Assembly (NCBI GenBank): GCA_900491605.1
Contig: UESW01005080.1
Location: 407,182 to 471,181 of the forward strand
Direction: 5' to 3'
Source of the DNA: Calamus simplicifolius
Taxonomy: Eukaryota > Streptophyta > Magnoliopsida > Arecales > Arecaceae
Length of the DNA: 64,000 nucleotides
Made by a program: the position numbers and the translations under genes. Below are positions 32,887 to 45,181 of this stretch, one piece after another. The notes under the pieces are model-generated. The model did not search any database and had not been told where the DNA came from. It saw only the letters and a program-made list of their open reading frames with translations. Positions within the stretch are counted from its first letter, which is position 1; each line of letters opens with the position of its first letter.

Positions 32887-34238
32887 TTAATGATTTCTAA
32901 GAAGTCTTTGCAATTCTTCTACAATTTTTTTCATTCCTTCACTTTAAGTTCTGACAAATTCCTTCAGTCTTCTATCAACGAATCCACATGCAGTAACAAT
33001 TTTATCTTGAAGCTCTGCATTGCATTTGGAATAAGTCTTTGAGTCTCCTTCAATTTCTTTGAGTTCCTCAAAAATGTTCTTGAGATCATTCTTTAATGCT
33101 TCTGAGGAGGATTCAAGGGTTGACTCAATTTTGTTTACTCTCTCATCCAAAGAATAAAACATTTCTCTTAAATTCATCAAACTATTATCAATTTCAGTTT
33201 TCATCTCTTCCTTGTGTGTAGCAAATAGACTTTTAAGTTGTTCTAACTGAATATCAGAAAAACCAATGGATGACTGAACTGAAGTGGAAGGAGCAGGTGG
33301 AGCTGGAGGTACACTCTGACTGGGTCCTGGTGAGCTGTATCTCACAGATGGTCCTGCCTCTGAAGGACTAGGCTCAGTAATCTCAGCAACCCTTTCTTCA
33401 GTATGACCTTTCCTCTCCCACTGACCATCCTTCTTCACAAAGCCCATCCAATAAACAGTTGCTAAACTATAGTAATCTGTGTGCTTTAAATTCTTTTTGG
33501 GTTCATTTTCAGAAATAACAACACCCTAGCTTTGGAATACTAAAGTTAATATCATGCCATAGGGTAAAGTGGATCTTTTCTTATTCACAGCTTCCGCCAT
33601 ATACCAAACCATCATACCAGCCAAATTAATTTATTGTACAGTCAAAACACTGTCCATAATTACAATGTCTCGCTCTGAGACATACTCAAACCTCCCTATC
33701 TTGGGAAACAAGATCCGACCACAGATATTATGAAGTAATCTTAACTCAAGAGGCAATTGGTTTGCCTTAATTTCTTCAAATTCAGTTACTTCCCTTCCTA
33801 GCATCCTTGATAAAGCATCTGACCTCTCACTATGAATGCTTGCAGTAAGCTCAGTGACAGGAATCCCTAAAAGATTTCCTAAGATTTTGAGGTTATATGA
33901 ATCCTTTTTCCTCTTACTGAACTAACTATTCCTCCATGTCCTCTAGACAGATTGAAATAAAACTCCTGGACTAAGGCTAGATAAGTAGGTAAATCAAGGG
34001 AACTTACCTTATCCCAACCTAGTTCTTTCAACTGTCGCCCAATGGTAAAACCTTCTTCCTCAAAGAAATGAAAGTCTACCTTTCTGCCTATTGTGATTAC
34101 TCGGCCTGCTAAAGTGTCGATTTGAGGTGAGGAGAGGCTTGGAGCAGCGCTCGGTGAAGGCTATCTCACCGGTTGCCTCACTGTCCGTTTCCCAGTCATC
34201 GCTCCACCAACCATGGATCCCCTAGGTTTGGGTGTCAT
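32887..34238 (-). pseudogene. SIRE-like env-like ORF (Transposase_32-like domain plus coiled coil)
   Basis: The ORF starts at ATG 34238 (MTPKPRG), after the end of pol, and runs to a stop at 32887. The N-terminal half, with several frame breaks, shows LVQEFYFNL, VRGKR, ELRLLHNICGRILFP and YMAEA...LPYGM, a pattern I associate with the 'putative plant transposon protein' family (Transposase_32). The second half is intact at 32944-33447: a Ser/Pro linker, then about 110 residues of coiled coil (LFATHKEEMKTEIDNSLMNL). No signal peptide or convincing transmembrane segment was seen, so 'env-like' describes position only. A premature TAA at 32944 precedes the stop predicted from copy A. Confidence 0.72.
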
Positions 34239-34314
34239 TGAGTGCTAAGGAGAGGTTAATTTGAGAGATTTTGGGTTTTGAAAAGAGTTGGAGAGAGTTT
34301 CGAGGGGTTAGGAG

Positions 34315-34512
34315 TCAATTGAAATGAACGAGGAGTCGGCTCTTCCCTAGATAAGTCAACCTAGGACCACTTGGAGTCGACTCCCGTAAAGCGAGGTGTT
34401 GGCTCCATGTCACTAACACATTCAATGCTCGAACTGGAGTCGGCTCCGCTAAGGCAGGTGTCGGCTCTAAGGTCTCAGACCGTGAGCGACATAGACAAGG
34501 TATCGACTCTAC
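34315..34512 (-). promoter_or_regulatory. Internal GAGTCGGCTCC box cluster upstream of the env-like ORF
   Basis: Contains gaggagtcggctctt, ggagtcgactcc, ggtgttggctcc, ggagtcggctcc, ggtgtcggctct and ggtatcgactct. It lies about 80-275 bp upstream of the env-like ATG, outside both LTRs. The same boxes fill distal U3 of the LTRs, so an internal promoter is possible. Confidence 0.55.
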
Positions 34513-34739
34513 TAACAGTTTCAGAAAAAAATAAGAGAGTTTTAAACATCTGAAACTTGACAAAAGAAAATCAATAAATTTTGGATAAAATCTTTAGAAT
34601 GTGGTGAATCAAATGATTCAAATATCTAGATGAGTTGTCCTAAGAATCATGAAAGATTTTTTAAGAAAATTAATTGAACTCTAGATAATCAATCTTAAGG
34701 GTTTCAAAATCATTCCAATGGATCACAAATCCCTAATTC

Positions 34740-36490
34740 TCACCTAAGATAACAAAATCTCTCTTCACTCAAAGGTTTTGTAAATATGTCCGCTAATTGT
34801 TCTTCAAAACAAACATAATCAAGACAAATGTCATTATTAGCTACATGTTCTCTAATAAAATGATATCTAATTTCAATGTGCTTAGTTCTTGAATATTGGA
34901 TTGGATTTTTAGTTAAGTTGATTGCACTAGTATTGTCACATCTAATAGGAGTTTATCAAGTGTTATGCCATAATCTTCAAGTTGTCACTTAATCCAAAGG
35001 ATTTGAGCACAGCAACTTCCAGCTACAACATATTCAGCTTCAGCAGTAGATAATGCAACTGAATTTTGCTTTTTGCTAAACCAAGAGATTAAGTTACTTC
35101 CTAAAAATTGACATGCACCACTTGTACTCTTTCTATCTAATTTACAACCAGCATAATCAGAATTAGAATAAGTAATCAAATTTAATGTTGAGTCTCTAGA
35201 ATACCATAATCTTATATTTTTAGTTCCACTTAGATATCTTAATATTCTTTTTACAGCAATTAAATGAGATTCTTTAGGTTCAGATTGAAATCTAGCACAT
35301 AGACAAATAACAAACATGATATCAGGTCTACTTGTAGTTAAGTAAAGTAGAGATCCGATCATACCTCTATAATGCTTTTGATCAACTTTCTTACCATCTT
35401 CATCTTTGTCTAATTTGCATGAAGGACTCATAGGTGTTCCAAGGGGTTTGATTGATTCCATTCCAAACTTCTTGAGAATTTCCTTTGTGTACTTTGTTTG
35501 GTTGATGAAAATCTCCTCTTTGCTTTGTTTGATTTGTAGTCATAGGAAGAAATTGAGTTCTCCCATCATGCTCATTTCGAATTCACCCTGCATTAACTTA
35601 GCAAATTCTTGACACAAAAGATTGTTAGTAGCACCAAAAATAATATCAACTACATATATTTGTACTACTAATAAGTCTTTATTTTTTTCTTTTCAAAAAT
35701 AAGGTTTTATCAACATTTTCTCTAGAAAAATATTTTCAATTAAAAATTTGCTTAGCCTATCATACCAAGCTCTAGGTGCTTGTTTTAAACCATATAATGC
35801 TTTGTGTAATTTAAAAACATGATTTAGAAATTCATGATCTTCAAAACCAGGTGGTTGTTCTACAAAAACTTCCTCATTCATAAAACCATTTAAAAATGCA
35901 CTTTTAACATCTATTTGAAATAAATTGATATTCATATGACATGCAAATGCAAGTAATAATCTAATTGCCTCTAATCTAGCTACAAGTGCAAAGGTTTCAT
36001 CAAAATTAATTCCTTCTTCTTGATTATATCCTTTTGCAACTAATCTAGCTTTATTTCTAATTACTATGTCATTTTCATCTAATTTATTTCTAAATACCCA
36101 TTTAGATCCTATACTAAGTGACCTTTAGGTCTATCAACTAAGGACCATACATTATTTCTAGTAAATTGATTTAATTCCTCTTACATAGCTAGCATCCAGT
36201 TACTATCTTTTTCAGCTTCTTCAATAGTTTTAGGTTCTATTTGAGATACAAATGCAAGATGATTATTGATATTTCTCATAGATGATCTAGTTCTTATACC
36301 TTGAGATAGATCACCTATAATTAATTCCTTTGGATGACCATAGGCATATCTCCAATATCTAGGAAGATCTATCTCATTATGATTAGTATCAATAACATCA
36401 ACTCTAGAAGAATCATCATCTTTAGCTTCTTGTTCATGGTCTGAAGATACATCTATATTTAATTTTTTAATATTTCTTTCTAGCAAATTT
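34740..36490 (-). pseudogene. pol: SIRE-like RT and RNase H remnant
   Basis: RT block QIDVKSAFLNGFMNEEVFV with ALYGLKQAPRAWYDRL at 35693-35935; RT end and RNase H at 34985-35461 (LYLTTSRPDIMFVICL; YSNSDYAGCKLDRKSTSG; ALSTAEAEYV). Acidic RNase H residues are visible. A stop at about 34985 cuts the C terminus, but homologous sequence (QLADIFTKPL-type) continues to about 34745. The RT active-site stretch around 35560-35690 is badly eroded; no YVDD was read. The region upstream (36181-36486) is the integrase-RT linker. Confidence 0.85.
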
Positions 36491-36559
36491 GTATCTTCCT
36501 CATCATCAATCTTTTCTGAACTTGATGCTAAAGATTCATCAAACTATATGAATAGATTC

Positions 36560-37860
36560 TTATACAATTAAGTTTTTCTTGTTAAATACTCTATAGGCTT
36601 TACTAGTTGTTGAATATCCTAAGAATATGCCTTCATCAGATTTTGCATCAAATTTTTCAAGATTATCTTTACCATTATTATGAATAAAACATTTACAACC
36701 AAATGCATGAAAATAACTAATGTTTGGTTTCCTATTATTCCATAATTCATAGGAAGTTTTCTTAAGAATTGGCCTAATTAGGGCTCTATTAAGAATGTAA
36801 CATACCGCATTTATAGCTTCCACCCAAAAGTATTTTGGAAGGTTGCTTTCACATAGCATGGTACGGGCCATATCCTCTAAAGTTCTATTCTTTCTTTCTA
36901 CAACTCCGTTTTGTTGAGGTGTTCTAGGTGCAGAAAAATTATGATGAATGTCATGTTCAATACAAAAATTTTCAAATAAGTGATTTTCAAATTCTGTGCC
37001 ATGATCACTTCTAAGAGACACTATGGTGTCGTTTTTCTCATTAGTGACTTTCTTGAAGAACTTCATGAATATAGGGAAAGTCTCATCCTTATGAGCCAAA
37101 AATAATACCTAAGTGAATCTAGAATAATCATATACTATCATAAGACCCTATTTCTTTCCCCCTAGACTAGTGGTTCTAGTAGGTCCAAAAAGGTCAATGT
37201 GAAGTAGCTCTAGTGGCCTAGAAGTGAAAACAATATTTTTAGATTTGAAAGAGTTTATAGTTTGTTTTTCAAATTGACATGCATCACAAATTCTGTTATT
37301 TTCAAAATCTAACTTTGGAAGTCCTTTAACTAAATCCATTCTAATTAATTTTGAAATCAAATGTGTACTTGCATGACCTAATCTACGATGCCACAACCAT
37401 CCAATCTCATTAACATTAGCATTATCAGCAACTAAGCAATGATTACTAGTAGATAGATTGTCTAAATCAATTGAGTAAACATTGTCATTTCTACTTCTAG
37501 TAAATATAATGCTATTGTTAATGGGATTCAAAACAGTGCAGACAAAAGCTTCAAATGAAACTTTGAAACCTTTATCACATAATTAGCTAATGCTAATTAA
37601 ATTATATTTTAAACCATCTACATATAAAATATTTTCTATAAAAGTGGAGGGAGTTATTTGAATTTTACCAAATCCCATAATTTGGCCTTTACCATTGTCT
37701 CCAAATATAACAACTCCTCCTCTTTTATCTTCAAGGGTGATGAATTGATCTTTGTCACCCGTCATGTGCCTTGAGCAACCACTATCAAGATACCACTTTA
37801 GTTTTGATCTTTTGGCTGCAAGACACTCCTGCAAGATGATCAACTCTTATGTTTAGGTAC
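36560..37860 (-). pseudogene. pol: SIRE-like protease and integrase remnant
   Basis: Protease at 37583-37843 with KWYLDSGCSRHMTG. GAG-pre-integrase zinc region at 37148-37531 (WLWHRRLGHAST; CDACQFEKQ). Integrase core at 36560-37099 includes SDHGTEFEN and the E-containing PQQNGVVERKNRTLED, then a C-terminal SYELWNNRKPNISYFH block. Frame breaks occur near 37140 and 37580. The family function is integration; here it is inactive. Confidence 0.85.
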
Positions 37861-38416
37861 CCAAGCTTTCTTGGGTCCTTTATGGTTAGTAGCAATAAGG
37901 ATTGTTCCTTTCGGAACCTATATTTTCTTTCCTTTTGCACTTAAATTCTTATTAATTTTTCTATAATTGCATTCATAAGCTTTATGTCCTCTCTTGTTAC
38001 AGCAATAACATGAAACATCATTTTATCTTATTTTTTTATAAAGAAATTTTTAACAAACTTTTGTTTCTTGTTAGGCCTATAACCTAATCCAGCTTTGTCA
38101 AATACAGCTCTTTGATTACTTAGTAGCAAATTAAGTTTTTCAGAACTATATAAATTTATTAACTATAATTTTATTTTTATCAACTTCTTTCTTTAAGCTA
38201 AGGTTTTCACTTGAAATCAATTCTTTTTCTTTTATCAAATTTTCATTTTTAGATTTCAGTTCTTCAACTTCATGAGTTAATCTATCCTTTTCTTTGACAA
38301 GATTTAAATTATCATTTTACAAGATTTATTTTTCTTTTTCAAGACTTTAAAATCACTAACTAATTCGTTAAATTCATCAAACAATTCATCAAAGGTAAAG
38401 TCATGAGTTTTGGTAC
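37861..38416 (-). pseudogene. SIRE-like gag-protease linker (eroded)
   Basis: AT-rich, no frame longer than 60 codons. Short pieces with Lys-rich and coiled-coil-like composition (for example around 38200-38340) fit the long gag-protease spacer of SIRE-type polyproteins. Weak assignment by position. Confidence 0.45.
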
Positions 38417-39481
38417 TTACCTCATCGTCATTTGCCATAAAGCAAATGTTTGCAACTTCCTTTTGTTCCTCCTCAAAAGAGGATTCTTTGCTATCGCTCC
38501 ATGTTGCAACATAAGCCTTCTTCTTCTTTTGTAGGCTTTCTTCAATTGAGGACAGTCATATCTAAAGTACCCCGGTTTCTTACATTCATAACATATGAGG
38601 GGGTCTTTCTCTTTGTCCTTGTCCTTCTCTTTTTCTTTTTCACTTTCCATTTTTGTTCCAAACTTTTTTCTTGTGGAAAGGTCTCCTTCTTTGCATAAAT
38701 TTTCTGAACTTCTTTGCAAGAAGGGTTGTCTCATCATCTTCCTCTTCTTCCTCACTGCTGCTTGTTTCCTTTTCTGTAGCTTTAAGGGAAATCGTTCTCT
38801 TCTTTTTGACTTCTTCCTCTTGATGTTGCTTCATGGTCAGTTCATGGGTCATCAAGGATCTAAGTAGCTCTTCTAAAGGTAATGTATTAAATCTTTGGCT
38901 TTTTGGATGGCAGTTACTTTCGCTTCCCATGATCTTGGAAGAGACCTAAGAATTTTACGAACCAAATCAGAATTAGTATAGGTCGTACCAAGACTTTTTA
39001 GACCATTTACAATATCAGTAAATCTAGTGTACATGCATGTGATGGTTTCATTTTGTTCCATGCTAAACAATTCATATTTGTGCACTAGAATATTGATTTT
39101 TGATTCTTTTACTTGATTAGTACCCTCATGGGTAACTTCTAATCTATCCCAAATTTCTTTTGCGGAAATACATGTAGAAATTCTATTGAATTCATTAGCA
39201 TCTAAAGCACAATATAAAACATTCATGGCTTTTGCATTGAGCTGAGTCATTTTCCTATCATTCTCATTTCAATCCCTTTCGGGTTTAGAAACTATTGAAC
39301 CATCTACTAAGTGTGTGGGTGTGCTAGGTCCATTAGTGATTACACCCCATAGTTCATAATCTAAGGCTTAAATAAAAATTTTCATTCTAGCTTTCCAATA
39401 TCCATAATTTGTGCCATTAAATAAAGGAGGTCTATTTGTGGATTGACCTTCAGCAAAAGAAGATCCAGCTTGAGCTGCCAT
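38417..39481 (-). pseudogene. gag: SIRE-like gag
   Basis: The start at 39481 (MAAQAG) lies 50 bp inside the primer site. N-terminal NGTNYGYWKARMKIF is followed after two in-frame stops by a readable gag core at 38873-39250 (AKEIWDRLEVTHEGTNQVKE; YTRFTDIVNGLKSLG). A Lys/Glu-rich segment and one knuckle CYECKKPGYFRYDC are at 38417-38755. In the knuckle, Tyr stands at the usual His position. Three frames are used, so it is broken. Confidence 0.85.
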
Positions 39482-39530
39482 TTGGATCTTTAACTCTTGA
39501 TCGTTGAATCAAATAAAAGATGAGTACTAA

Positions 39531-39543
39531 GCTCTGATACCAA
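39531..39543 (-). other. Primer binding site of the SIRE-like element
   Basis: Coding strand TTGGTATCAGAGC, initiator-Met tRNA type, immediately inside the 5' LTR. Confidence 0.88.
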
Positions 39544-39544
39544 T

Positions 39545-41107
39545 TGTTGGCCCAGATGGAAACCCAAGAGGGGGGGTGAATTGGGTTCTTAAAAATTTTA
39601 ACACTTTAAAACTAAGTGCTTTGATATGAAAGTGCTTGAGTGCAATGTATAGATAAATGCTAAGCACAAATAAATAAGATAGAGAGAGATAATATGCACA
39701 GCAAACACAAAGATTTTATAGTGGTTCGATGTTTCCAACACCTACGTCCACTCTCAAGCTTCACTTGGGTCCACACTATAATCCACTTGATTACAGCCGA
39801 GTTGTTTTACAAGCTACAACCCAAACTTATTATTTTCATAGGGTCACAACGAACCCAGCTAGTTTTCACAGGCTCACCAGCACAAAACCTAACCACAAGC
39901 TATCCTTAGCTTGTCCCGAGGTATACTACCTCCACTAATTCAATCCCCTGATTGAATTAGCCAACAACAATGAAAAATAGAGTTTTGAATACACAACAGC
40001 TCCTCAAATGAGCAAATATGTAATTAAATAAACAAAGGTAAGAAAAGCATGTTTGAAGCGATTTTGATTTGAGCTTTTCTTCTTTTCTTCTTCTTCTTTA
40101 AAAGATTGAATTAGGCCTCAGCTCATATTCTTCACAGCAATCGCAGTTGAGAAGTTGAAGAAATTTGGGTCTTTTTGAACTTTGTAAATCCTTCGATTTT
40201 GAACTTTTGAATGCTTTTGATTTCTCTTTGGACTCTCTTGGATTGATGGATTTGAGCTCTGAGTCTTTCCTTTTGATTTCTCTCTCAAGATTTTTAGATT
40301 TTTTCACAAAATATAAAAATCTTTTGCCTTTCTATTCTTCTCTCTTTTTCAAACGGTTGGTTCCCCCTTTTTATAGATCTCTTAATCCAAGGTTTTGATG
40401 AAAAACTAGCCATTGTGAGATGCTTGAATGTTTCTACACTCAAAAAAATAGCCGTTAGAGATTAGGTAGAAAAAATCTTACCGTTGAAGTCCGTTCTAAC
40501 ATTTGAAAAATCCGTTCCTAACATGTTGGAGTCGGCTCCAACTTTTTAGGTGTCAGTTCTAAATCATGGTGTCCAAAAATAGTAATAAGAAGTTGTTGAG
40601 GAGTCGGCTCCGAAAAAGTTAAGTGTCGGCTTGGCGCTTTCGTGAGTCGGCTCCAGAATCCAAGGGTGTCGACTCCAATAATGTCCATAAAAACACGTTC
40701 TACGTATCTCAGGTTGGAGTCGGCTTCAGAACTGTAGGTGTCGGATCCCAAATTTTTAGGTATCGACTCCCGATCTCCGGGTGTCGGCTCCAGAAACTGA
40801 TGCAGAAAACACTTCTCTGTATCTCAGGTTGGAGTCAGCTCTGAAACTGTAGGTGTCAACTCCGGACCGTGCCGAAATTCCATAAAAGTTATGATACGCC
40901 CTGGGGTCAGCTCCTGACTGTTTGGGTGTCGACTCTAAGTTCTGAACTTTCACAATTTCTTTTAAATTTTGATTCAAAACTTATTTCCTTATACCTTTTA
41001 ACTGATTAAACATTTTTAATCCCTGAAGCACTTATTAAATTTATTAAAAACATAGTAAATATACTCATGTCTTTTGTTAATCATCAAAATCAATAATTGG
41101 GTCAACA
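39545..41107 (-). mobile_element. 5' LTR of the SIRE-like element B
   Basis: TGTTGGCCCAGATGG to GGGTCAACA. TATA box TATAAAAAGGG on the minus strand at 40365-40375. It diverges from the 3' LTR by scattered substitutions, so it is older than the Tekay element. Confidence 0.93.
40525..40935. promoter_or_regulatory. GAGTCGGCTCC box cluster in SIRE-like 5' LTR
   Basis: Boxes such as ggagtcggctcc, gagtcggctccg, ggtgtcggctcc and ggtatcgactcc, about 170-580 bp from the U3 start and upstream of the TATA box. GTGCCGAAA is at about 40870. Confidence 0.7.
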
Positions 41108-41112
41108 CCATT

Positions 41113-42020
41113 TGCACCCTATGGGTTTTATCCCTTTAGGTGGATCAACCAAAGTCCATACTTGGTTGTCGTACATGGAGTCCATTTCAGACTTCATGGC
41201 TTCAAGCCATCTCTTAGAGTCAATGTCACAGATTGCTTCATCGTAGTTAGTAGGCTCATCATCTTCTATAAGAAATCCATATCTCTCAGTAATATAATGT
41301 GTTCTACTAGACCTACGTAGCTGATGTGTACTTGGAGCTTCCTGTGGCTCCATCATTTCTGATAAAGGTTCACGTAAATGTTGCCTGAATGTGAGTTGAG
41401 TCTCCTGGTCAACTCCCACTACATTTGACATTTGCTCCATGTCATCTAATCGGTCTGTGTCAATTTGTGGTTCTTGAGTTTCACTAATCTCAATATTTCT
41501 ACCACTACCATTTCTTAGAAAAACCTCATTCTCCAGAAATATGGCATGCCTTGAGACAAACACCTTTTGCTCAAGTGGATGGTAGAAGTAATATCCTTTT
41601 ATTTTTTTAGGATACCCCACAAAATTATACTTGTCAGTCTAGCTCCCAGCTTGTCTGACTCATTACGCTTTACATAAGCATAGCAACCCCAAATCCTTAG
41701 ATGACTAAGGGTTGGTTTCTTTCCACACCATATCTCATAGGGAGTGGAACTGACCAACTTAGACGGAACTCGGTTTAGAGTGTATTCGGCTGTGTGTAGG
41801 GCATAACCCCAAAATATTTTTGGAAGATTTGCAAGGTTCATCATTGTCGCACCATATCTAATAATATGTGATTTCTCCTTTCTGATACACCATTATGCTG
41901 TGGCGTACCAGAAGGAGTCCACTGAGAGAGAATCTCATTCTTCTTCAAATATTCTAAGAACTCATGGCTTAAGTATTCCCCACCTCGATCTGATTGAAGT
42001 ATCTTAATACTTTTGCCACT
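41113..42020 (-). pseudogene. pol: Copia integrase C-terminal part and RT start, element B
   Basis: Pieces at 41599-41844 (IFWGYALHTAEYTLN; YEIWCGKKPTLSHLRIWGC) and 41113-41620 (GYPKKIKGYYFYHP; VWTLVDPPKGIKPIGCKW) belong to the integrase C terminus and the start of RT. The last residues GCKW continue as VFKKK at 30690 on the far side of the SIRE insertion. The integrase core between 41845 and 42020 reads in broken frames. Confidence 0.85.
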
Positions 42021-43100
42021 TTATTTTTCTACCTCGAATCTGAATTCTTTGAACTTTTTAAAGGCTTCAAATTTGTGCTTCATCAGATATACATAACCAT
42101 ACTTGCTATGGTCATCTATAAATGTGATGAAGTAAGAAAAACCTCCTATTGCCTGAATATTGATAGGACCACATACATCCGAATGTACTAGTCCTAAACA
42201 TTCAGTTGCTCGCTCATCCTTTTTAGTAAATGATGACGTAGTCATTTTGCCACGTAAGCACGACTCACATTCCTCAAACGATTCCCAATCGAATGAGCCC
42301 AAGTAGCCATCCTTATGTAACTTGGTTAAACGTGTTTCATTTACATGGCCTAAACGACAGTGCCATAAGAATGAGTTCTTAGAATTATTTGATTTTAATT
42401 TCTTAGTTTCTACATTGAGAATAGGACATTGTAAATTCAAAACATAAATCCTGTTGAACATTTCAGCAGAACCAAAGAACATTTCATTTTTAAAAATTAA
42501 AATTCCTTTATTTCCAATTTTAAATGTATATCCATCATTTACAAGACATGAAACGAAAATAATGTTCTTTGTTATGTTTGGATCATAGTAACAATTATTA
42601 AGCTCCATTATAAGCCCAGTGGGCAAAGACAAAGAACAAGATCCTATAGCTAAAGCAGCAACCTTTGCTTCATCTTTTTTCAGCTTTCTACTGCTTCTTA
42701 TCATCTGCATATTAATACAAATATGAGATCCACAACCGGTATCCAATACCCAAGTAGAATAAGAAGTAACAGAAGAAAACATTTCAATCATAAATATATC
42801 TGATGTAGAAGAATCTGTATGTTTCTTTTCTTTCAGACTAGCCAAATAAGCCTTGCAGTTTCGCTTCCAGTGCCCTTCCTTGCCACAGAAGTGACACTTT
42901 CCCTTGGCTACTTTGTTTTTCTTAATGCCCTTATTTGGTTTAGTCGCCTTGGCCTTTTGGACCTTATTCTTCTTTGGCCGCTTCTTACGAGCGCCAGAAG
43001 ACTCCACGACCATAACCTGCCCCTTTTCTTTCTTAATGTTGGGCTCGGCATTTGTCAGCATATTCGCGAGCTCAGGTAGAGATGTCTCTAGCTTGTTCAT
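42021..43100 (-). pseudogene. pol: Copia nucleocapsid, protease and integrase N-terminal part
   Basis: One 359-residue frame. A CCHC knuckle CHFCGKEGHWKRNC is at about residues 68-81 and a protease active site WVLDTGCGSHIC at about 117-128. The pre-integrase zinc motif has FLWHCRLGHVNETRL and CESCLRGK. The integrase start has LVHSDVCGPINIQ and FITFIDDHSKYGYVYLM, the first catalytic Asp region. The protease has Cys in the DTGC position normal for Ty1 elements. The frame is open but separated from gag by a break near 43100-43119. Confidence 0.88.
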
Positions 43101-43118
43101 GTTGAAATTAAGAATAAA

Positions 43119-43624
43119 CTATGAATAGCTGGAAAGTAATGACTGTAGAACCAAGTCAATACTTAGTTCATGATCCATCACAAAACCCAAACACGCCAAC
43201 TTCTCAATCAGATTGATCATTTTTAGTACGTGGGCACCCACTGATGAATCCTCAGTCATTTTGTACTGAAACGGCTCTTTAGAAGTTTGAAACCTTTCAT
43301 ATCGAGACTGTGCACCAAACAACTCTTGCAAGTGCATCAAAATCTCCTGAGCATTCATATGCTCATGCTGTTTCTGAGGATCGGGTGACATCGAGGCCAA
43401 CATCAAACATGTGGCCATGTCTTCAGCATCTTTATACCGGTTATATGCCACATGAACCTCAGCTGGAGCATCCGCTGGTGGACCTCTGGTGCAACCTCAT
43501 CTAGGACAAAAAGAATTTTCTCATATCGAAGAACGATCCTTACATTCCTTAGCCAATCAAGGAAGTTAAGTCCAGTCAATTTGTTAGATTCTAAAATATT
43601 CCTAAGGTTGATGTTTACACTCAT
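43119..43624 (-). pseudogene. gag: Copia gag N-terminal part
   Basis: Starts MSVNINLRNILESNKLTG at 43624 (43403-43624) and continues in another frame at 43119-43451 (LEKLACLGFVMDHELSIDLV; LQELFGAQSRYERFQT). This is the Ty1/copia gag core. One frameshift near 43430 and one near 43110 break it. Confidence 0.85.
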
Positions 43625-45165
43625 GGTTTCTCTGATAACCTAGATAAAATTAGAATGAGTCAATTATTATGAATACTAATCACCAACTTAATATGGTAAT
43701 TCTAGATTTTTAATTAAGTTAGTTTCTTACACTATTTTATCAAGGTTAATAGCCCTCTCTATTAATCTCAAGAAATTGGCATTCAATTTCCTTAGTGGGC
43801 TAAGATCCTTATTTGAATTACCTTGACTTGGCTTTGGCACAACAAATCTCAGTAAGCCAATTTTGGTAGATTATCATTAATCGCATCTAATGTGACTCCT
43901 AGATCATTTAGGGGACATTGCCTTGTCAATCACATCCATATGTGATCACCCTAAAGTTTGCCTCTAGATTAGACTGACCCTGACTTTGGTCAATTATGCT
44001 AGCTAATCTAGTTAAGTCAACCCATTGTTCCACAATCAACTCCTCATAAGTACACTCGATCTCGGCTTTGGCATGACAAATCTCATGACCTAATAATTTT
44101 GTATCATGTGAACAATGGAAGGCTTATGACTTAATATTCGTGGAGGAATTTAGTGCATATAGGTCCCATCTACATCTACAACATTTGTACTATGCTAGGT
44201 TATATATCGTATATGTAGATTTTAGATTAATCTCAATTAACCTTAATTTCATAAGATCCAATCTATGATTGAGACTCATAATCAAATTAGGATCCTGATC
44301 ACTATCTAATTTAGGAACCCTAATCATGTAACCAAATCAATTGCTACCATCCTGATCAACCTTAATTGATTTAATCAATTAAGAGCTTTCCCTAACAATG
44401 GCTAGATCAGCTGATCAATGGGGTCCTATTTAGCATACCCTTCAATCTCATTGAATGGGTTTTCCCAGGCAGCGAACGGAGCAATTAAAAACCATGATCA
44501 AACCTTTCTAGATACCAATGTAGTTAAGCCCAATTGATTAGATCAATTATGGGATCATAGGATCAAACAATGACATAGTTAATTCTAAGTTTCCTAAATC
44601 TTTATCATCTATTAAATTTTATGATAACTATAGATAGTGATCTAGCTAGGGTGTTATGATAAGATTTCTTAATTTAAATTTTAAATTTTCTTATCATTTA
44701 ATTACATGTTATGATATATTGGTTTTACATCCCATGTAAATCCTAATGTCTCTAACAAACCCTAAAGTTTTCGATGTTCATTATCATAAGAATATCATAT
44801 CTTAATCATATCAATCATCATGCTAAAATTAAATCCTAAACATGATTTCTAGGATTCCAGCATATAGTATCTATCATGCATAAATAATAATTACTATTTT
44901 AACATGACACATATATGATTAATTATTGTTTATTATCATATAATAAACCTTTTCCTCTATATATCAAAGTACTCTATTTGAATATGATAATGAATATGAA
45001 TAAATCTAAATAATATTGTTTATCATCAATAATAAATATTTTATTATATTTTAGATTTATTATCAACATATGAAAACTCTTCATGATTTTAAGCATAATA
45101 AATAATCATATTATCAATCATATTGACTCAAGTATCCTATCAGATTAATGAATCTGTAGCCTAAG
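43625..45165 (-). other. Long untranslated leader of the copia element
   Basis: About 1.5 kb between primer site and gag with no coding capacity. AT-rich with many ATG-poor short frames. A leader of this length is known for Angela/BARE-type elements. It would hold dimerisation and packaging signals, but none can be pinpointed by eye. Confidence 0.65.
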
Positions 45166-45181
45166 GGGGCTCTGATACCAC
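45166..45181 (-). other. Primer binding site of the copia element
   Basis: Coding strand TGGTATCAGAGCCCCC adjacent to the LTR end, initiator-Met tRNA type. Confidence 0.88.

Larger units (their letters stand above)
30692..41107 (-). mobile_element. SIRE/Maximus-like Ty1/copia element with env-like ORF
   Basis: LTRs 30692-32255 and 39545-41107 (about 1.56 kb), flanked by ccata and ccatt, a TSD with one mismatch. Minus-strand order: gag, protease, integrase, RT, RNase H, then an additional ORF between pol and the 3' LTR, the hallmark of SIRE-type elements. All frames contain breaks. It interrupts the copia element inside its GCKW-VFKKK RT segment. A truncated duplicate is at 8098-10980. Confidence 0.92.

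Noticed and set aside
38450..38867. Plus-strand frames rich in Phe and Ser (38450-38698, 38595-38867)
   Set aside because: Complement of the Lys/Glu-rich SIRE gag segment; membrane-like look is an artefact of that composition.
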